Source of the DNA: Candidatus Peribacteraceae bacterium
Lineage (GTDB): Bacteria; Patescibacteriota; Gracilibacteria; Peribacterales; Peribacteraceae
Reading direction: 5' to 3'
NCBI GenBank assembly: GCA_013140485.1
Contig: JABFSS010000066.1
Span: 1 to 28,393, forward strand
Length of the DNA stretch: 28,393 bases
The notes below the pieces were generated by a model that made no database searches, had not been told where the DNA came from, and was given only the letters and a program-made list of their open reading frames with translations. Positions 20,608 to 27,987 of this stretch are shown piece after piece. Position 1 is the first letter of the stretch. Each line of letters begins with the position of its first letter. Both the position numbers and the translations under genes were made by a program.

Positions 20608-21579
20608 ATGCATCGTATCGTCGCATTCGTATTGGCAGAAGGACATGTAGAGCATGGTCAGGCTGAGGAGCCAGTCGTGCCGCTACAGAGCGACCCTCCG
20701 TATGTACCCAGCTCTATTCCCCGCCAAGTCTTTCTCGTGCAAGCAGGGAATGTGACTTTGAAGGCCTACGAGCCCAATATTCTCATAGCCGAGAGCGTGC
20801 AGAAGGTACAGGACGCGTTCTCGGAGGACGCTTTTCGTCTCCGTCTGACGATGATCAAGGAATGCCGCAAGCTTCTAGAAAAGCACAATGCGAAGGTCAA
20901 GATCAGCGAGGAATACGCGCTAGCCATCGTCGAAGGATATGATGGTTCCGCAGAACAGTTTCTATCGCACGACCGCGAAATAGTCCGCTTCTTGAAATCC
21001 GAGCCGCTGCCTCTCCATAAAAACGAGATTGCACATTCTCTTCAAAATCAGATCACCTACGGGGAAAACGATCTGATTTTTCTCGATTGGGATGGTGCAT
21101 TCGTATTCCAGCAGGATGGCAAAACCGACTCCATTGTGGATCTTCTGCAATTCGCAAATCTCCATCTCCTACAGTACCGAATGCTGGATGAGGATTTGGC
21201 TCGTCGTCTACACCGCATTGATTCCCTCATTCGCACAAAGAAGATCTCTCATATCGTTTTCTGGAATCGCGAGCTGGCTCGGGTATACAAGGAAGTCATC
21301 AGTTTGCGTGCGACTTCCATCGTTGAGTTTGATTCTATCATCCGCGAGATCAAACTGATCGGCGATTGGTACTCCGCTCGGCTCTACGAGACTGCCGCAT
21401 GTAAGTTTCGACTGGAAGGCTGGCGCAATTCCATCAAAGAGAAACTTGCCACGCTCGAAGATGCCTATGACATCGTCTCGCAGAACTTCCGTATTTCCAA
21501 AGAGCACTTCTTTGAGTTGATGCTCCAGATGGGGTGGCTGGCGTTAATCCTCCTGGAGCTATATCACATCTTGCGATAA
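20608..21579 (+). CDS. C-terminally anchored protein, possibly RMD1/DUF155-like
   Basis: 323 residues from ATG 20608. The middle (about 100-190) has alternating strands with ENDLIFLDWDGAFVF. The second half is helical (about 190-300), with DLLQFANLHLLQYRMLDEDL and GDWYSARLYETAACKF, and a single hydrophobic segment lies at the very end (LMLQMGWLALILLELYHIL). This layout, long helices then one C-terminal membrane span, resembles RMD1/YagE (DUF155) proteins. I base that on pattern only and it may be wrong. It is divergent from the dehydrogenase operon and convergent with the sigma-factor gene. Confidence 0.6.
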   Translation: MHRIVAFVLAEGHVEHGQAEEPVVPLQSDPPYVPSSIPRQVFLVQAGNVTLKAYEPNILIAESVQKVQDAFSEDAFRLRLTMIKECRKLLEKHNAKVKISEEYALAIVEGYDGSAEQFLSHDREIVRFLKSEPLPLHKNEIAHSLQNQITYGENDLIFLDWDGAFVFQQDGKTDSIVDLLQFANLHLLQYRMLDEDLARRLHRIDSLIRTKKISHIVFWNRELARVYKEVISLRATSIVEFDSIIREIKLIGDWYSARLYETAACKFRLEGWRNSIKEKLATLEDAYDIVSQNFRISKEHFFELMLQMGWLALILLELYHILR

Positions 21580-21600
21580 GGAGCTCCGCTCGGAATGACA
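21580..21600. repeat. Second copy of the GTCATTCCGAG motif (inverted)
   Basis: GGAGCTCC (21580-21587, palindrome) and then CTCGGAATGACA (21589-21600), the reverse complement of the motif at 1907-1918. A run of A follows, so read on the minus strand it starts with TTTTTTGTCATTCC. It lies between converging genes, as the first copy does. Confidence 0.45.
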
Positions 21601-21614
21601 AAAAAGTTCGGACC

Positions 21615-22187
21615 TCAAAAATAGCACACATTCGCAGCGAGGGGTTCTTGCTTTAGCAGTACGCGCAGGTGTTTAAGTCCACGAAAAATGCGTACGGACA
21701 CCGTGTTCGACGTTTCGCCCGTGAGCGCCGCGATCTGCGCCGGAGTCTGTCCCAAAATGAAGCGTCTCTGGAGTACGTTCTTGAATGGCTTGTCCATTGC
21801 ATGAAGTTTTTGCATCGGTCGAGCGGCATCCAGTTGATTGTTGGTTGTATGCCATGGATCCGTCGAAGGCTGAAATCCCGTTTCAAGCAATTGATCGAGT
21901 GAGCTTTCCTTCTTCCGGCGAACGTGATCGACGAAAAGGTTGTGGACGATTTTGTACAGGAAGGCGCGAGCATGGAGAATATCTTGCTTTCGCTGGATGC
22001 AGATCCAGAAACGCAAGAATGCCTCCTGCGTCAGATCCATGCCGATCTCACGGTCACGGCACTTCCAAAAGCAATAGCGGAAGACTTCATCAAAATGAAG
22101 ATCGTACAGACTGGTAAAATCTTGCGATTCGCCGGTGACGTCCGGGGAATCGTACGTTGCGGATGCTTGCGTGCTAGTCATGATCAT
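21615..22187 (-). CDS. ECF-type sigma-70 family factor
   Basis: 190 residues with sigma region 2 (about 24-90: LYDLHFDEVFRYCFWKC, DLTQEAFLRFW, ARAFLYKIVHNLFVDHVRRKK) and region 4 (about 125-180: KNVLQRRFILGQTPAQIAALTGETSNTVSVRIFRGLKHL, the helix-turn-helix for the -35). Region 3 is absent, as in ECF factors. No anti-sigma gene is adjacent. It ends close to the converging gene at 21579. The start at 22187 follows CTTTCTCACTTC. Target genes are unknown. Confidence 0.9.
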   Translation of the reverse strand: MIMTSTQASATYDSPDVTGESQDFTSLYDLHFDEVFRYCFWKCRDREIGMDLTQEAFLRFWICIQRKQDILHARAFLYKIVHNLFVDHVRRKKESSLDQLLETGFQPSTDPWHTTNNQLDAARPMQKLHAMDKPFKNVLQRRFILGQTPAQIAALTGETSNTVSVRIFRGLKHLRVLLKQEPLAANVCYF

Positions 22188-22558
22188 GAAGTGAGAAAGT
22201 AAAAATGCTTGGACGGAGGACGAAGAGGGTGCTTAGATTCTGATCAGCGCGTTGCCGGCGAGAGACTCGACGACTGCGGGAGCACGTAGCGCAGAAAATG
22301 TTTTTCGGTGGATCTCCGGGAACCACGATTGGTCGACTCCGGAGAATCGCTGCGAGGAGCATGCGTAAGGCTGATAGGAACGGGAGGTAAACATATGCGT
22401 CTTCGGGGAAGGGGTTAGGAATCACAACAATAGAAGCGCGACAGTATTCAGCAAGCGACGACGACGACATCTGTGCACCAGCATGCGATATCCGCCGCGC
22501 TGGTTTGGACCGGCCTTCCGCCGGCAGCCAAAACGGATCCTCCATCCGATTATTTTGT
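22188..22558. other. 371-bp stretch without a supported gene; hairpin at 22311-22347
   Basis: No frame looks like a real gene. One strong structure is visible: CTCCGG (22314-22319) with CCGGAG (22339-22344), enclosing AACCA-CGA-TTGGT (22321-22333). No T-run is next to it, so it is not an intrinsic terminator. It lies upstream of the sigma gene and could be part of its 5' leader. Confidence 0.45.
22529..22548 (-). terminator. Short terminator after the transposase-like gene
   Basis: On the minus strand CGGAT (22548-22544), loop GGAGG, ATCCG (22538-22534), then TTTTGG. It is 10 nt after the stop codon. A second hairpin (GCCGG-CGGAA-GGCCGG) follows. Confidence 0.5.
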
Positions 22559-23428
22559 TCACCGTGAAGGGGCCCGGGCTGGCGTATCAGCCTCCTGCTC
22601 CCACGACGTGAGGAAATTCACCGGCATCAGTTCAATGAAGTTTTTTGCCTGCAGATCGGGGTCAAGGGACCTGTTGTTGTACTTCCACTCCAGCTCCTTG
22701 AGGTACGAAGAACTATTGCGCTTCCAGAGGGCATTGTGGGTGCGTATGCGCTCGCGAATCCATGTCCACAGCTTGTCCTCATTGTCCTTTGCACGAGCAT
22801 CCTGAGCAAAGGCGTTGAACTTTCCGCAGCACACGAAGCCCGTGTACCCGTCACGGCAGCCCGGCGCCTCTTGTCGCGAGAGAAGCTTCTTGAAGCTTTC
22901 CTGAGACTGCAGGTCGACGAGTGGAACGAGCTCCACGTCGTCATTGTCCCGGAAACGCACGCCAAAGACGGGCGTCTTCCCTCCCCCCTCGGCGGTCCGT
23001 ACTTTGCTTTTGCACCACGTGCACCACGATTTTTCGCGCGGCGCTTGGAAGATCTCTATGTAGGAACCCTCGTGACGGTTGCATTCGCTCACAGGGCTCT
23101 TTTTCTCGATCAGCGTACGAAAATGATCGTAGTACTCGGCGACCAGTCTGTAGCGGTGATGTGTGATCTGAGCCGCCGTGAGCGCCGGAAAATCAAGACA
23201 GAAACAGAGAAGAATCTCGGCACATTGCCTCAGTTTGTTGCTGTCGGTCACTTTGTGGATGCGGAACTTCTTGCCACAGGCCGTGCATTTTCTGCGTCCA
23301 TCGCCCAGGATATTCAACTTCGTCCGCACGGCACATTGCGGGCACAGCACATGACGGGAGTCGTCGCTCTTCGTAGGACGCACCTTCTCCCTCAAGTGCG
23401 GCAGGAGTGAATCCGCGTTAATAATCAT
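22559..23428 (-). CDS. IS1595/ISXO2-like transposase-derived protein
   Basis: 289 residues. An N-terminal zinc ribbon has Cys29, Cys32, Cys48 and Cys51 (CPQC...CTACGKKFR), as in IS1595-family transposases. The C-terminal part matches their last segment: an acidic-aromatic EDKLWTWIRERIRTH, then SSSYLKELEWKYNNRSL, similar to the YLxExxxRxNxR ending. The usual first acidic motif of the DDE domain (DExY-like) is not visible. The region contains another Cys pair (WCTWCKS) and a run of unrelated sequence. No flanking inverted repeats or target duplication were found by eye. It may be an inactivated or domesticated transposase. Confidence 0.5.
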   Translation of the reverse strand: MIINADSLLPHLREKVRPTKSDDSRHVLCPQCAVRTKLNILGDGRRKCTACGKKFRIHKVTDSNKLRQCAEILLCFCLDFPALTAAQITHHRYRLVAEYYDHFRTLIEKKSPVSECNRHEGSYIEIFQAPREKSWCTWCKSKVRTAEGGGKTPVFGVRFRDNDDVELVPLVDLQSQESFKKLLSRQEAPGCRDGYTGFVCCGKFNAFAQDARAKDNEDKLWTWIRERIRTHNALWKRNSSSYLKELEWKYNNRSLDPDLQAKNFIELMPVNFLTSWEQEADTPARAPSR

Positions 23429-23580
23429 GTCTGAAGCGGAAAAGAGGAGCTTTGAAAGATCATTCTAGTCCTTTTCACGTCACAATTGTGGGAAATACAC
23501 ACGAACTCGACAGATTTTTTTAATGTTGCATTGAACTTTTTCTGTCTCAACGTAGTGAATTCTGTTGATCAATAATGACC

Positions 23581-23597
23581 CATCAAGACTCTTGATG
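23581..23597. repeat. 17-bp palindrome downstream of the response regulator
   Basis: CATCAAGA-C-TCTTGATG, 8-bp arms around one base, 31 nt after the end of the minus-strand receiver gene. No T-run is adjacent. The rest of the gap at 23429-23628 is AT-rich with nothing else recognised. Confidence 0.45.
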
Positions 23598-23628
23598 AAT
23601 GGACTGCCGTGAACGTCTCCGGGGCTCT

Positions 23629-24000
23629 CTACTGCAGATACTTCTCCACGGCTGACCATATCTGATCATCATCGATATCGCTTTTGATGAGGTATTCGTT
23701 CACGTCGAAGTCACTGCATTTGACGATACTTTTTTTGTCGCTCAGATTGGTACACACCAAGACGGGAAACTTCATCTTCTCCTTTTTCCTGTGCTGCAAG
23801 ACGGCAAAGCCATCAACCTGCGGCATCAGTAGATCGAGGAGGAGAAGATCGGGCGGATCCTTATCGATGATATCAATGGCCTCCTGGCCGTTGGTGGCGG
23901 TGCTCACGCGGATGCCGTGTTTGCTGAGGACTTTTCGTATCATCTCGAGGAGGAATGCCTCATCCTCGGCAACGAGCACGTGCTTTTGTCGGTCACTCAT
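23629..24000 (-). CDS. Stand-alone response-regulator receiver 2
   Basis: 123 residues, a single CheY-like receiver with no output domain. The acidic pair is Glu12/Asp13 (VAEDEA), the phosphoacceptor is Asp56 (LLLLDLLMP), and Lys106 lies in EYLIKSDID. The usual Thr/Ser switch position reads CTNLSD. It is closely related to the other receiver, which ends 34 nt upstream, so the pair probably arose by duplication. It should accept phosphate from the upstream kinase and signal by protein contact. Confidence 0.9.
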   Translation of the reverse strand: MSDRQKHVLVAEDEAFLLEMIRKVLSKHGIRVSTATNGQEAIDIIDKDPPDLLLLDLLMPQVDGFAVLQHRKKEKMKFPVLVCTNLSDKKSIVKCSDFDVNEYLIKSDIDDDQIWSAVEKYLQ

Positions 24001-24034
24001 AGAGATTGGGGGAATACGGGAAACAGATCATCGT

Positions 24035-24397
24035 CTAACGCAGATATTTTTGAATCGCCGGCCAGAGCTCTTCATCGTCTATGTCGTTTTTTACAAAGTA
24101 ATCCTGCACGTGCATCTGCCTACACTTATTTTTCGTCATTTTGTCGCTCAGATTGGACATAACGATCACCGGACAATCCATCTTTTTTTTCTGTATGGCG
24201 TCCAAGACGGCGTGCCCGTCCAGCACCGGCATCAGGACATCGAGGAGAAGCAAATCCGGCAATTCTTTCTCCAGAGCGTCGATCGCCTCTTGCCCGTTGT
24301 AGGCGATCGTGACGCGTACATTCTTCTTGCTGAGTATTTTGCCCATCATGTCGGCGAGGATGGCGTCATCTTCGGCGATAAGAACATGCTTGATCAT
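24035..24397 (-). CDS. Stand-alone response-regulator receiver 1
   Basis: 120 residues, receiver only. Acidic pair in IAEDDA (residues 9-11), phosphoacceptor Asp53 (LLLLDVLMP), switch Ser82 (MSNLSD) and Lys104 (YFVKNDID). It follows the kinase gene by 6 nt, and its ATG is preceded by CTTCGTAACTTTTT without Shine-Dalgarno. It shares with receiver 2 the unusual NLSDK and KxDID segments. Confidence 0.9.
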   Translation of the reverse strand: MIKHVLIAEDDAILADMMGKILSKKNVRVTIAYNGQEAIDALEKELPDLLLLDVLMPVLDGHAVLDAIQKKKMDCPVIVMSNLSDKMTKNKCRQMHVQDYFVKNDIDDEELWPAIQKYLR

Positions 24398-24403
24398 AAA
24401 AAG

Positions 24404-25921
24404 TTACGAAGGAAACAGAAGAGTGAATGTGGTGCCCTTGTTTTCTACTGACACGAAGGAGATCGTTCCGCCGATCAGCCGTACGATATTGTAGACCATG
24501 TACAGGCCGATTCCGGTGCCGGATGCAGCCGGACTGGCGATGTTCGAGGCACGGAAGAACTTCTTCGGGATTTTCCGTTGTTCTTCCTTCGGAATACCGT
24601 AGCCCGTATCCGCAACATCGATACGGATCATCTCCCCCTGCAGAGTTGCGCGCAGTTTCACGTTGCCGCCCCTCGGCGTGTATTTGTACGCATTACTGAG
24701 AAGGTTGTCTAAAATTTCGATCAGCAACTGCTCATCCGTCTCGGGCAGCAAATTCTCCGAACACAGAACCTCGATTTCGAGTCCGTTCCTCTGCCGGTGC
24801 GCATCGTGCAGGCGTACGACCTTTTCCAGTACGGCCTTCAGGTCCACCTGTGTCATTTCCGGTTCCGTGGCGCTCTCTTCGAGATACGAGATCATCAGCA
24901 TTCTTCTGATCGTCACTGCCATCTGCGTCGATGTTTCATGTGCCGTGTGCAGCATACTTTTCAGTTCCTCTGGAAGATTCTCTCTTTTGAGACTCGAGAG
25001 TGCCCACCGGATAGCGGTCAGAGGTGTGCGCAACTGGTGCGATGCGATGGCCATGAATTCAGACCGCGCTTTGTCAATTTCTTTCTCTTTGGTGATATCT
25101 CGAAAAACTTTCACTGCACCCATCAGTTCTTTTCCGATAAAAATAGGAGCAACCGTGATGGCAACGGGGAACAAGGTTCCATCTTTACGCTTGTAGAAGA
25201 TCGTTCCCGTACTCGTTGTCATGGAGCGCTCTTTCAAGACCTTCGTCACAAGGCTTTGTGCTTCTGAAATGATTGTTCCGTTCGCGTCGAACATTGGCAG
25301 AATCTTGGACAAGAACCTTCCCCGTGCCTCTGTTTCTTTCCAGCCCAGTAATCTTTCAAATGCCTTATTCACGAGCAGTATTCGGCCGCTTTTATCCGTT
25401 GCAATCAGGCCATCGCCAATGCTGGCTAAAATCGCCTCGTCCTTTGCCATAAGCTCCTCGCAGTACTTGGTGCGCTCGAGAACTTTTTTTTCAAGCGTTT
25501 CGTGCGAGATCTTGAGCTTCTTGGCCGTCTCCACCAACGTACGCCTGACCACCTCCTTTTCCTTTGCTGTTACTGCAAGTTGTGCGGCTTTGTCGTGAAG
25601 TTTCTTTGCCGTCACCATAAGCTTGCGCCGGACATTCTCCTTTTCCTTGGCGGTCACGACCAACGTTCGTCTGATGCTTTCCTTTTCTTTGGCAGTGACG
25701 ACTAACTTGCGCCGGACATGCTCTTTTTCCTTCGCTGTAACTGCCAGTTGAGACGCTTTGAGACGAAGTTTCTTTGCCGTTACCATAAGCTTGCGCCGCA
25801 CATTTTCCTTTTCCTTCGCGGAGATAACGAGCTTGCGACGGACCTCTTCCTTTTCCCTGGCTAAGACTTTCAACTTGATAGCCAGGGTATCCGATGCGGT
25901 AGTACGACGGGGTTTACTCAT
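24404..25921 (-). CDS. Soluble PAS histidine kinase with 14-residue repeat coiled coil
   Basis: 505 residues without a membrane segment. Residues about 16-141 are nine copies of a 14-residue unit (type KLVVTAKEKENVRR), a predicted long coiled coil. A PAS domain follows (about 157-280: LASIGDGLIATDKSGRILLV, then FRDITKEKE). The HisKA box SHQLRTPLTAIRW has His295. The catalytic domain has DNLLSNAYKYTP, DTGYGIP and GTGIGLYMV. The coiled coil may relay signals or set the register of a dimer. The PAS ligand is unknown. It is transcribed with two receivers and no DNA-binding regulator. A small hairpin (TCGAG-GTCTT-CTCGA) lies just before the ATG. Confidence 0.93.
   Translation of the reverse strand: MSKPRRTTASDTLAIKLKVLAREKEEVRRKLVISAKEKENVRRKLMVTAKKLRLKASQLAVTAKEKEHVRRKLVVTAKEKESIRRTLVVTAKEKENVRRKLMVTAKKLHDKAAQLAVTAKEKEVVRRTLVETAKKLKISHETLEKKVLERTKYCEELMAKDEAILASIGDGLIATDKSGRILLVNKAFERLLGWKETEARGRFLSKILPMFDANGTIISEAQSLVTKVLKERSMTTSTGTIFYKRKDGTLFPVAITVAPIFIGKELMGAVKVFRDITKEKEIDKARSEFMAIASHQLRTPLTAIRWALSSLKRENLPEELKSMLHTAHETSTQMAVTIRRMLMISYLEESATEPEMTQVDLKAVLEKVVRLHDAHRQRNGLEIEVLCSENLLPETDEQLLIEILDNLLSNAYKYTPRGGNVKLRATLQGEMIRIDVADTGYGIPKEEQRKIPKKFFRASNIASPAASGTGIGLYMVYNIVRLIGGTISFVSVENKGTTFTLLFPS
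25499..25876 (-). repeat. Nine tandem 42-bp coding repeats in the kinase gene
   Basis: In-frame units of 14 codons. Four-unit blocks (residues 30-85 and 86-141) are also similar to each other in unit order, which suggests duplication of a 168-bp segment after the basic unit was amplified. The last unit of the second block has diverged. Confidence 0.8.
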
Positions 25922-26009
25922 GGGAGAACTCGAGAAGACCTCGATACTAACGTATGCACCTGACTATCCTTACACGGGCTATTGGACTTCAGCGGTTTTT
26001 GTTTTGCAT

Positions 26010-27380
26010 TCACTTCAACATCTTGAAGAAATCTGCGATCGCAGGAGCCGCCTCCTTCGGCCAGTTGTGCGGGTAATAGACGCCACGGGGGTCATTATCG
26101 AGTTCGTGCGGGCACCAGGTAACGACATTGCCGCCGTCGCAATTTTTGTAGAGGCGGCATTTGAGCGTGTCGGGCTGGACGGGTTCCGATTGCGGCGCGC
26201 ATCCGTTCTCCCGGAGGCGCGTGTCACGCGTGCGCTCGGCAGCCGCAAACGGGGAGAGGGGGTCGTGCGGATTGTTGATGAGGAGAGCGGCGGACGGCCC
26301 CGTACAATCCGCGACGATAGAATCGCCCGCCACGCTCGCCGAGGCGCGCACGACTCCCCCGCGCAGGCACGCGACGCTGTTGCTCATCCACGCGCCGAGT
26401 GAATGTCCTGCCACGAAAATTCTATCCATGTCGATGCAGTACTGGTCGGCGATCGACTCGACGAGTGCGTCGAAGAACGAGAGATCGAGCGACTCCCCTA
26501 CCGTCCCGCTCCAGGAAAATGTCCCCTGGGGACTGCGGATAGCCGTGGGATACGCGATAAAAAATCCCGGTGCGTTTTTATCAAGTCCGATGTACGAGCG
26601 CAATTCCTCGTTGCTGTTTGTCCGTCCGTGGAACGCGATGATGAGAGGCGACGGCTCGTGAGAGAGATAATCGCGCGGCACAGTGAGATAAAATGTCCGG
26701 TTCACTCCGGCGACGGATACGGTGGAGAGAGGCGCCGGGAGAGGCTTACCGCATCCGGCGGAACGGCTTGTATCAATGCGATCTTCTTCGTGTCGTACAA
26801 AGCGTGCGATCACGTCCGCCGCGCGCTCACGAGACAGATGGTCCCACGGAAGATACGAATGCCGGCCGAGAATCCCCGAGCGGTCAAGCTCCAAGGCGTA
26901 CGGCTCGTACCATGCCTCGCCGGGCTGCGCGGGCGTCACCTCCGTTCCGTACGCCGCGAGTGTCATTTTGATGGCCTCGGAGAATACGACCGGCTGATCA
27001 GGCTTGAAGACGCTCCCGGTTCCCGTCGGATACCCCTCGACGATTCCGCGCCGTTTGGCGGCGCAGACAAAGGGCGCGAACCACGCATCGGCCTTCACGT
27101 CCAAGAAGCAGTCTCCGCCGGCAGGTTCCGCCGCCCCTTTCGCGCCGAACACGAGCTTGAGAAATTCGGCTCGGTTGACGGTCGCCGCAGGTTTAAACGT
27201 TCCGTCCGGATACCCGCCGATCGCTCCTCGTCCGCGAAGATACTCGACGGACTCGCGGTACCGGAACCACGAATGCGCCATATCCGGGAATGGCAGTGGA
27301 GCGGCTGCTGCAGGGGCATTCGATAGAACAAGAACTGAGAGAATGAATGCTGAGATTATCCGACGGAATGAATGCTGCAT
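26010..27380 (-). CDS. Secreted esterase with three N-terminal SLH domains
   Basis: 456 residues from ATG 27380, with a signal peptide ending around APAAAA. Three S-layer homology repeats follow: FPDMAHSWFRYRESVEYL with GGYPDGTFKP, FLDVKADAWFAPFV with EGYPTGTGSVFKP, and a weaker third (EAWYEPYALELDRSGI). From about 220 comes an alpha/beta hydrolase of the PHB-depolymerase/feruloyl-esterase type. It has an oxyanion HGR segment (251-253) and the nucleophile Ser327 in GHSLGA. A late DxxxPHNWP segment probably holds the acid and His. SLH modules bind cell-wall polymers, so the enzyme is likely displayed on the surface. Its substrate is unknown. Confidence 0.88.
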   Translation of the reverse strand: MQHSFRRIISAFILSVLVLSNAPAAAAPLPFPDMAHSWFRYRESVEYLRGRGAIGGYPDGTFKPAATVNRAEFLKLVFGAKGAAEPAGGDCFLDVKADAWFAPFVCAAKRRGIVEGYPTGTGSVFKPDQPVVFSEAIKMTLAAYGTEVTPAQPGEAWYEPYALELDRSGILGRHSYLPWDHLSRERAADVIARFVRHEEDRIDTSRSAGCGKPLPAPLSTVSVAGVNRTFYLTVPRDYLSHEPSPLIIAFHGRTNSNEELRSYIGLDKNAPGFFIAYPTAIRSPQGTFSWSGTVGESLDLSFFDALVESIADQYCIDMDRIFVAGHSLGAWMSNSVACLRGGVVRASASVAGDSIVADCTGPSAALLINNPHDPLSPFAAAERTRDTRLRENGCAPQSEPVQPDTLKCRLYKNCDGGNVVTWCPHELDNDPRGVYYPHNWPKEAAPAIADFFKMLK

Positions 27381-27454
27381 GGAGAGTTGATCGTAGCACT
27401 CTTGCGCCGTTTCTTTTTGCTGATGCTGCAAAAATGTGGACATTCACGAAAGGC

Positions 27455-27493
27455 CACGGACGTCCCGCACCCCCGGCGTGCAGAACGTCCGTG
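27455..27493. repeat. Strong hairpin upstream of the SLH-esterase
   Basis: CACGGACGT (27455-27463) and ACGTCCGTG (27485-27493) are perfect complements, with an inner GCAC/GTGC stem. A second, AT-rich one, TTTTTGC/GCAAAAA, lies at about 27414-27434. Neither looks like a standard terminator for a neighbouring gene; they may be operators or leader structures. Confidence 0.5.
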
Positions 27494-27602
27494 ACCGGAT
27501 ACTCTCTTTCCCCACCGCGGATGACGCATTGGGGCAAACGCGAATTTTCCTCGCAAGAATATTGATCGTCAACGAAGTTCCCGAGATTATTTCCTTGTTG
27601 AT

Positions 27603-27629
27603 CAAAAAAAGCGGGGCACTGCGCCCCGC
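27603..27629 (-). terminator. Strong intrinsic terminator of the Cys-rich gene
   Basis: On the minus strand GCGGGGC (27629-27623), loop GCAGT, GCCCCGC (27617-27611), then TTTTTTT (27610-27604). Confidence 0.9.
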
Positions 27630-27647
27630 CGGATACGCACGCAGCCC

Positions 27648-27749
27648 TTACTCATCACATTTGCAGTGATCGTCGCACTTGCCGCACTTTTCGCACAGAC
27701 CCTCGGTCGACGTACAGCCGGACTCGGAACAGGTTTTTACGGGTTCCAT
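27648..27749 (-). CDS. 33-residue Cys-rich protein, possible metal-binding peptide
   Basis: A tiny ORF with seven Cys, six of them within its last 22 residues (CTSTEGLCEKCGKC then DDHCKC) plus His. The CxxCxxC and CxC patterns resemble small metallothionein-like or zinc/copper-binding peptides. The ATG is preceded by TTCTTCCCCCTTTATCTC, the pyrimidine-rich context of this window, and the gene is closed by a strong terminator 18 nt after the stop. These two signals make it a real gene. The metal and role are unknown, and no recognised metallothionein family is matched. Confidence 0.65.
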   Translation of the reverse strand: MEPVKTCSESGCTSTEGLCEKCGKCDDHCKCDE

Positions 27750-27928
27750 GAGATAAAGGGGGAAGAAATAACGAACGAAGGTCGCAGTGACCCCCGAGCG
27801 GTATGGAGACGTACGTAAAGGCAAATACTGTTTCAGGATGCAGAATTTCTTTTATCAAACACTCAAAACAGCCAATAGAGCCATTATATTGAAATGAACA
27901 GACACATGATTTTTGCCCGATCTGGGAC

Positions 27929-27957
27929 TAGACAAGATCATTATTAAATGTTATAAA
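27929..27957 (+). promoter_or_regulatory. Promoter of the surface-protein gene
   Basis: TAGACA (27929-27934), 17-nt spacer, TATAAA (27952-27957). It gives a leader of about 24 nt that ends in CTCTCCACCCTTTCCCGT before the ATG. The remainder of the gap at 27750-27928 is divergent upstream DNA with a TATAAT (minus strand, near 27883-27888) of uncertain meaning. Confidence 0.65.
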
Positions 27958-27987
27958 TTGCCCCTTTATCTCTCCACCCTTTCCCGT

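Noticed and set aside
22174..22545. 123-codon minus-strand ORF before the sigma gene
   Set aside because: Its start overlaps the terminator of the neighbouring gene and its end overlaps the sigma start; the composition is unconvincing and no domain was seen.
25499..25876. Regular 42-bp repeats as a CRISPR array
   Set aside because: The repeats are contiguous, in frame and encode a coiled coil; there are no unique spacers and no cas genes.
26403..27326. 307-codon plus-strand ORF opposite the SLH-esterase
   Set aside because: Arg-rich shadow of a gene with a signal peptide, SLH repeats and an esterase motif.
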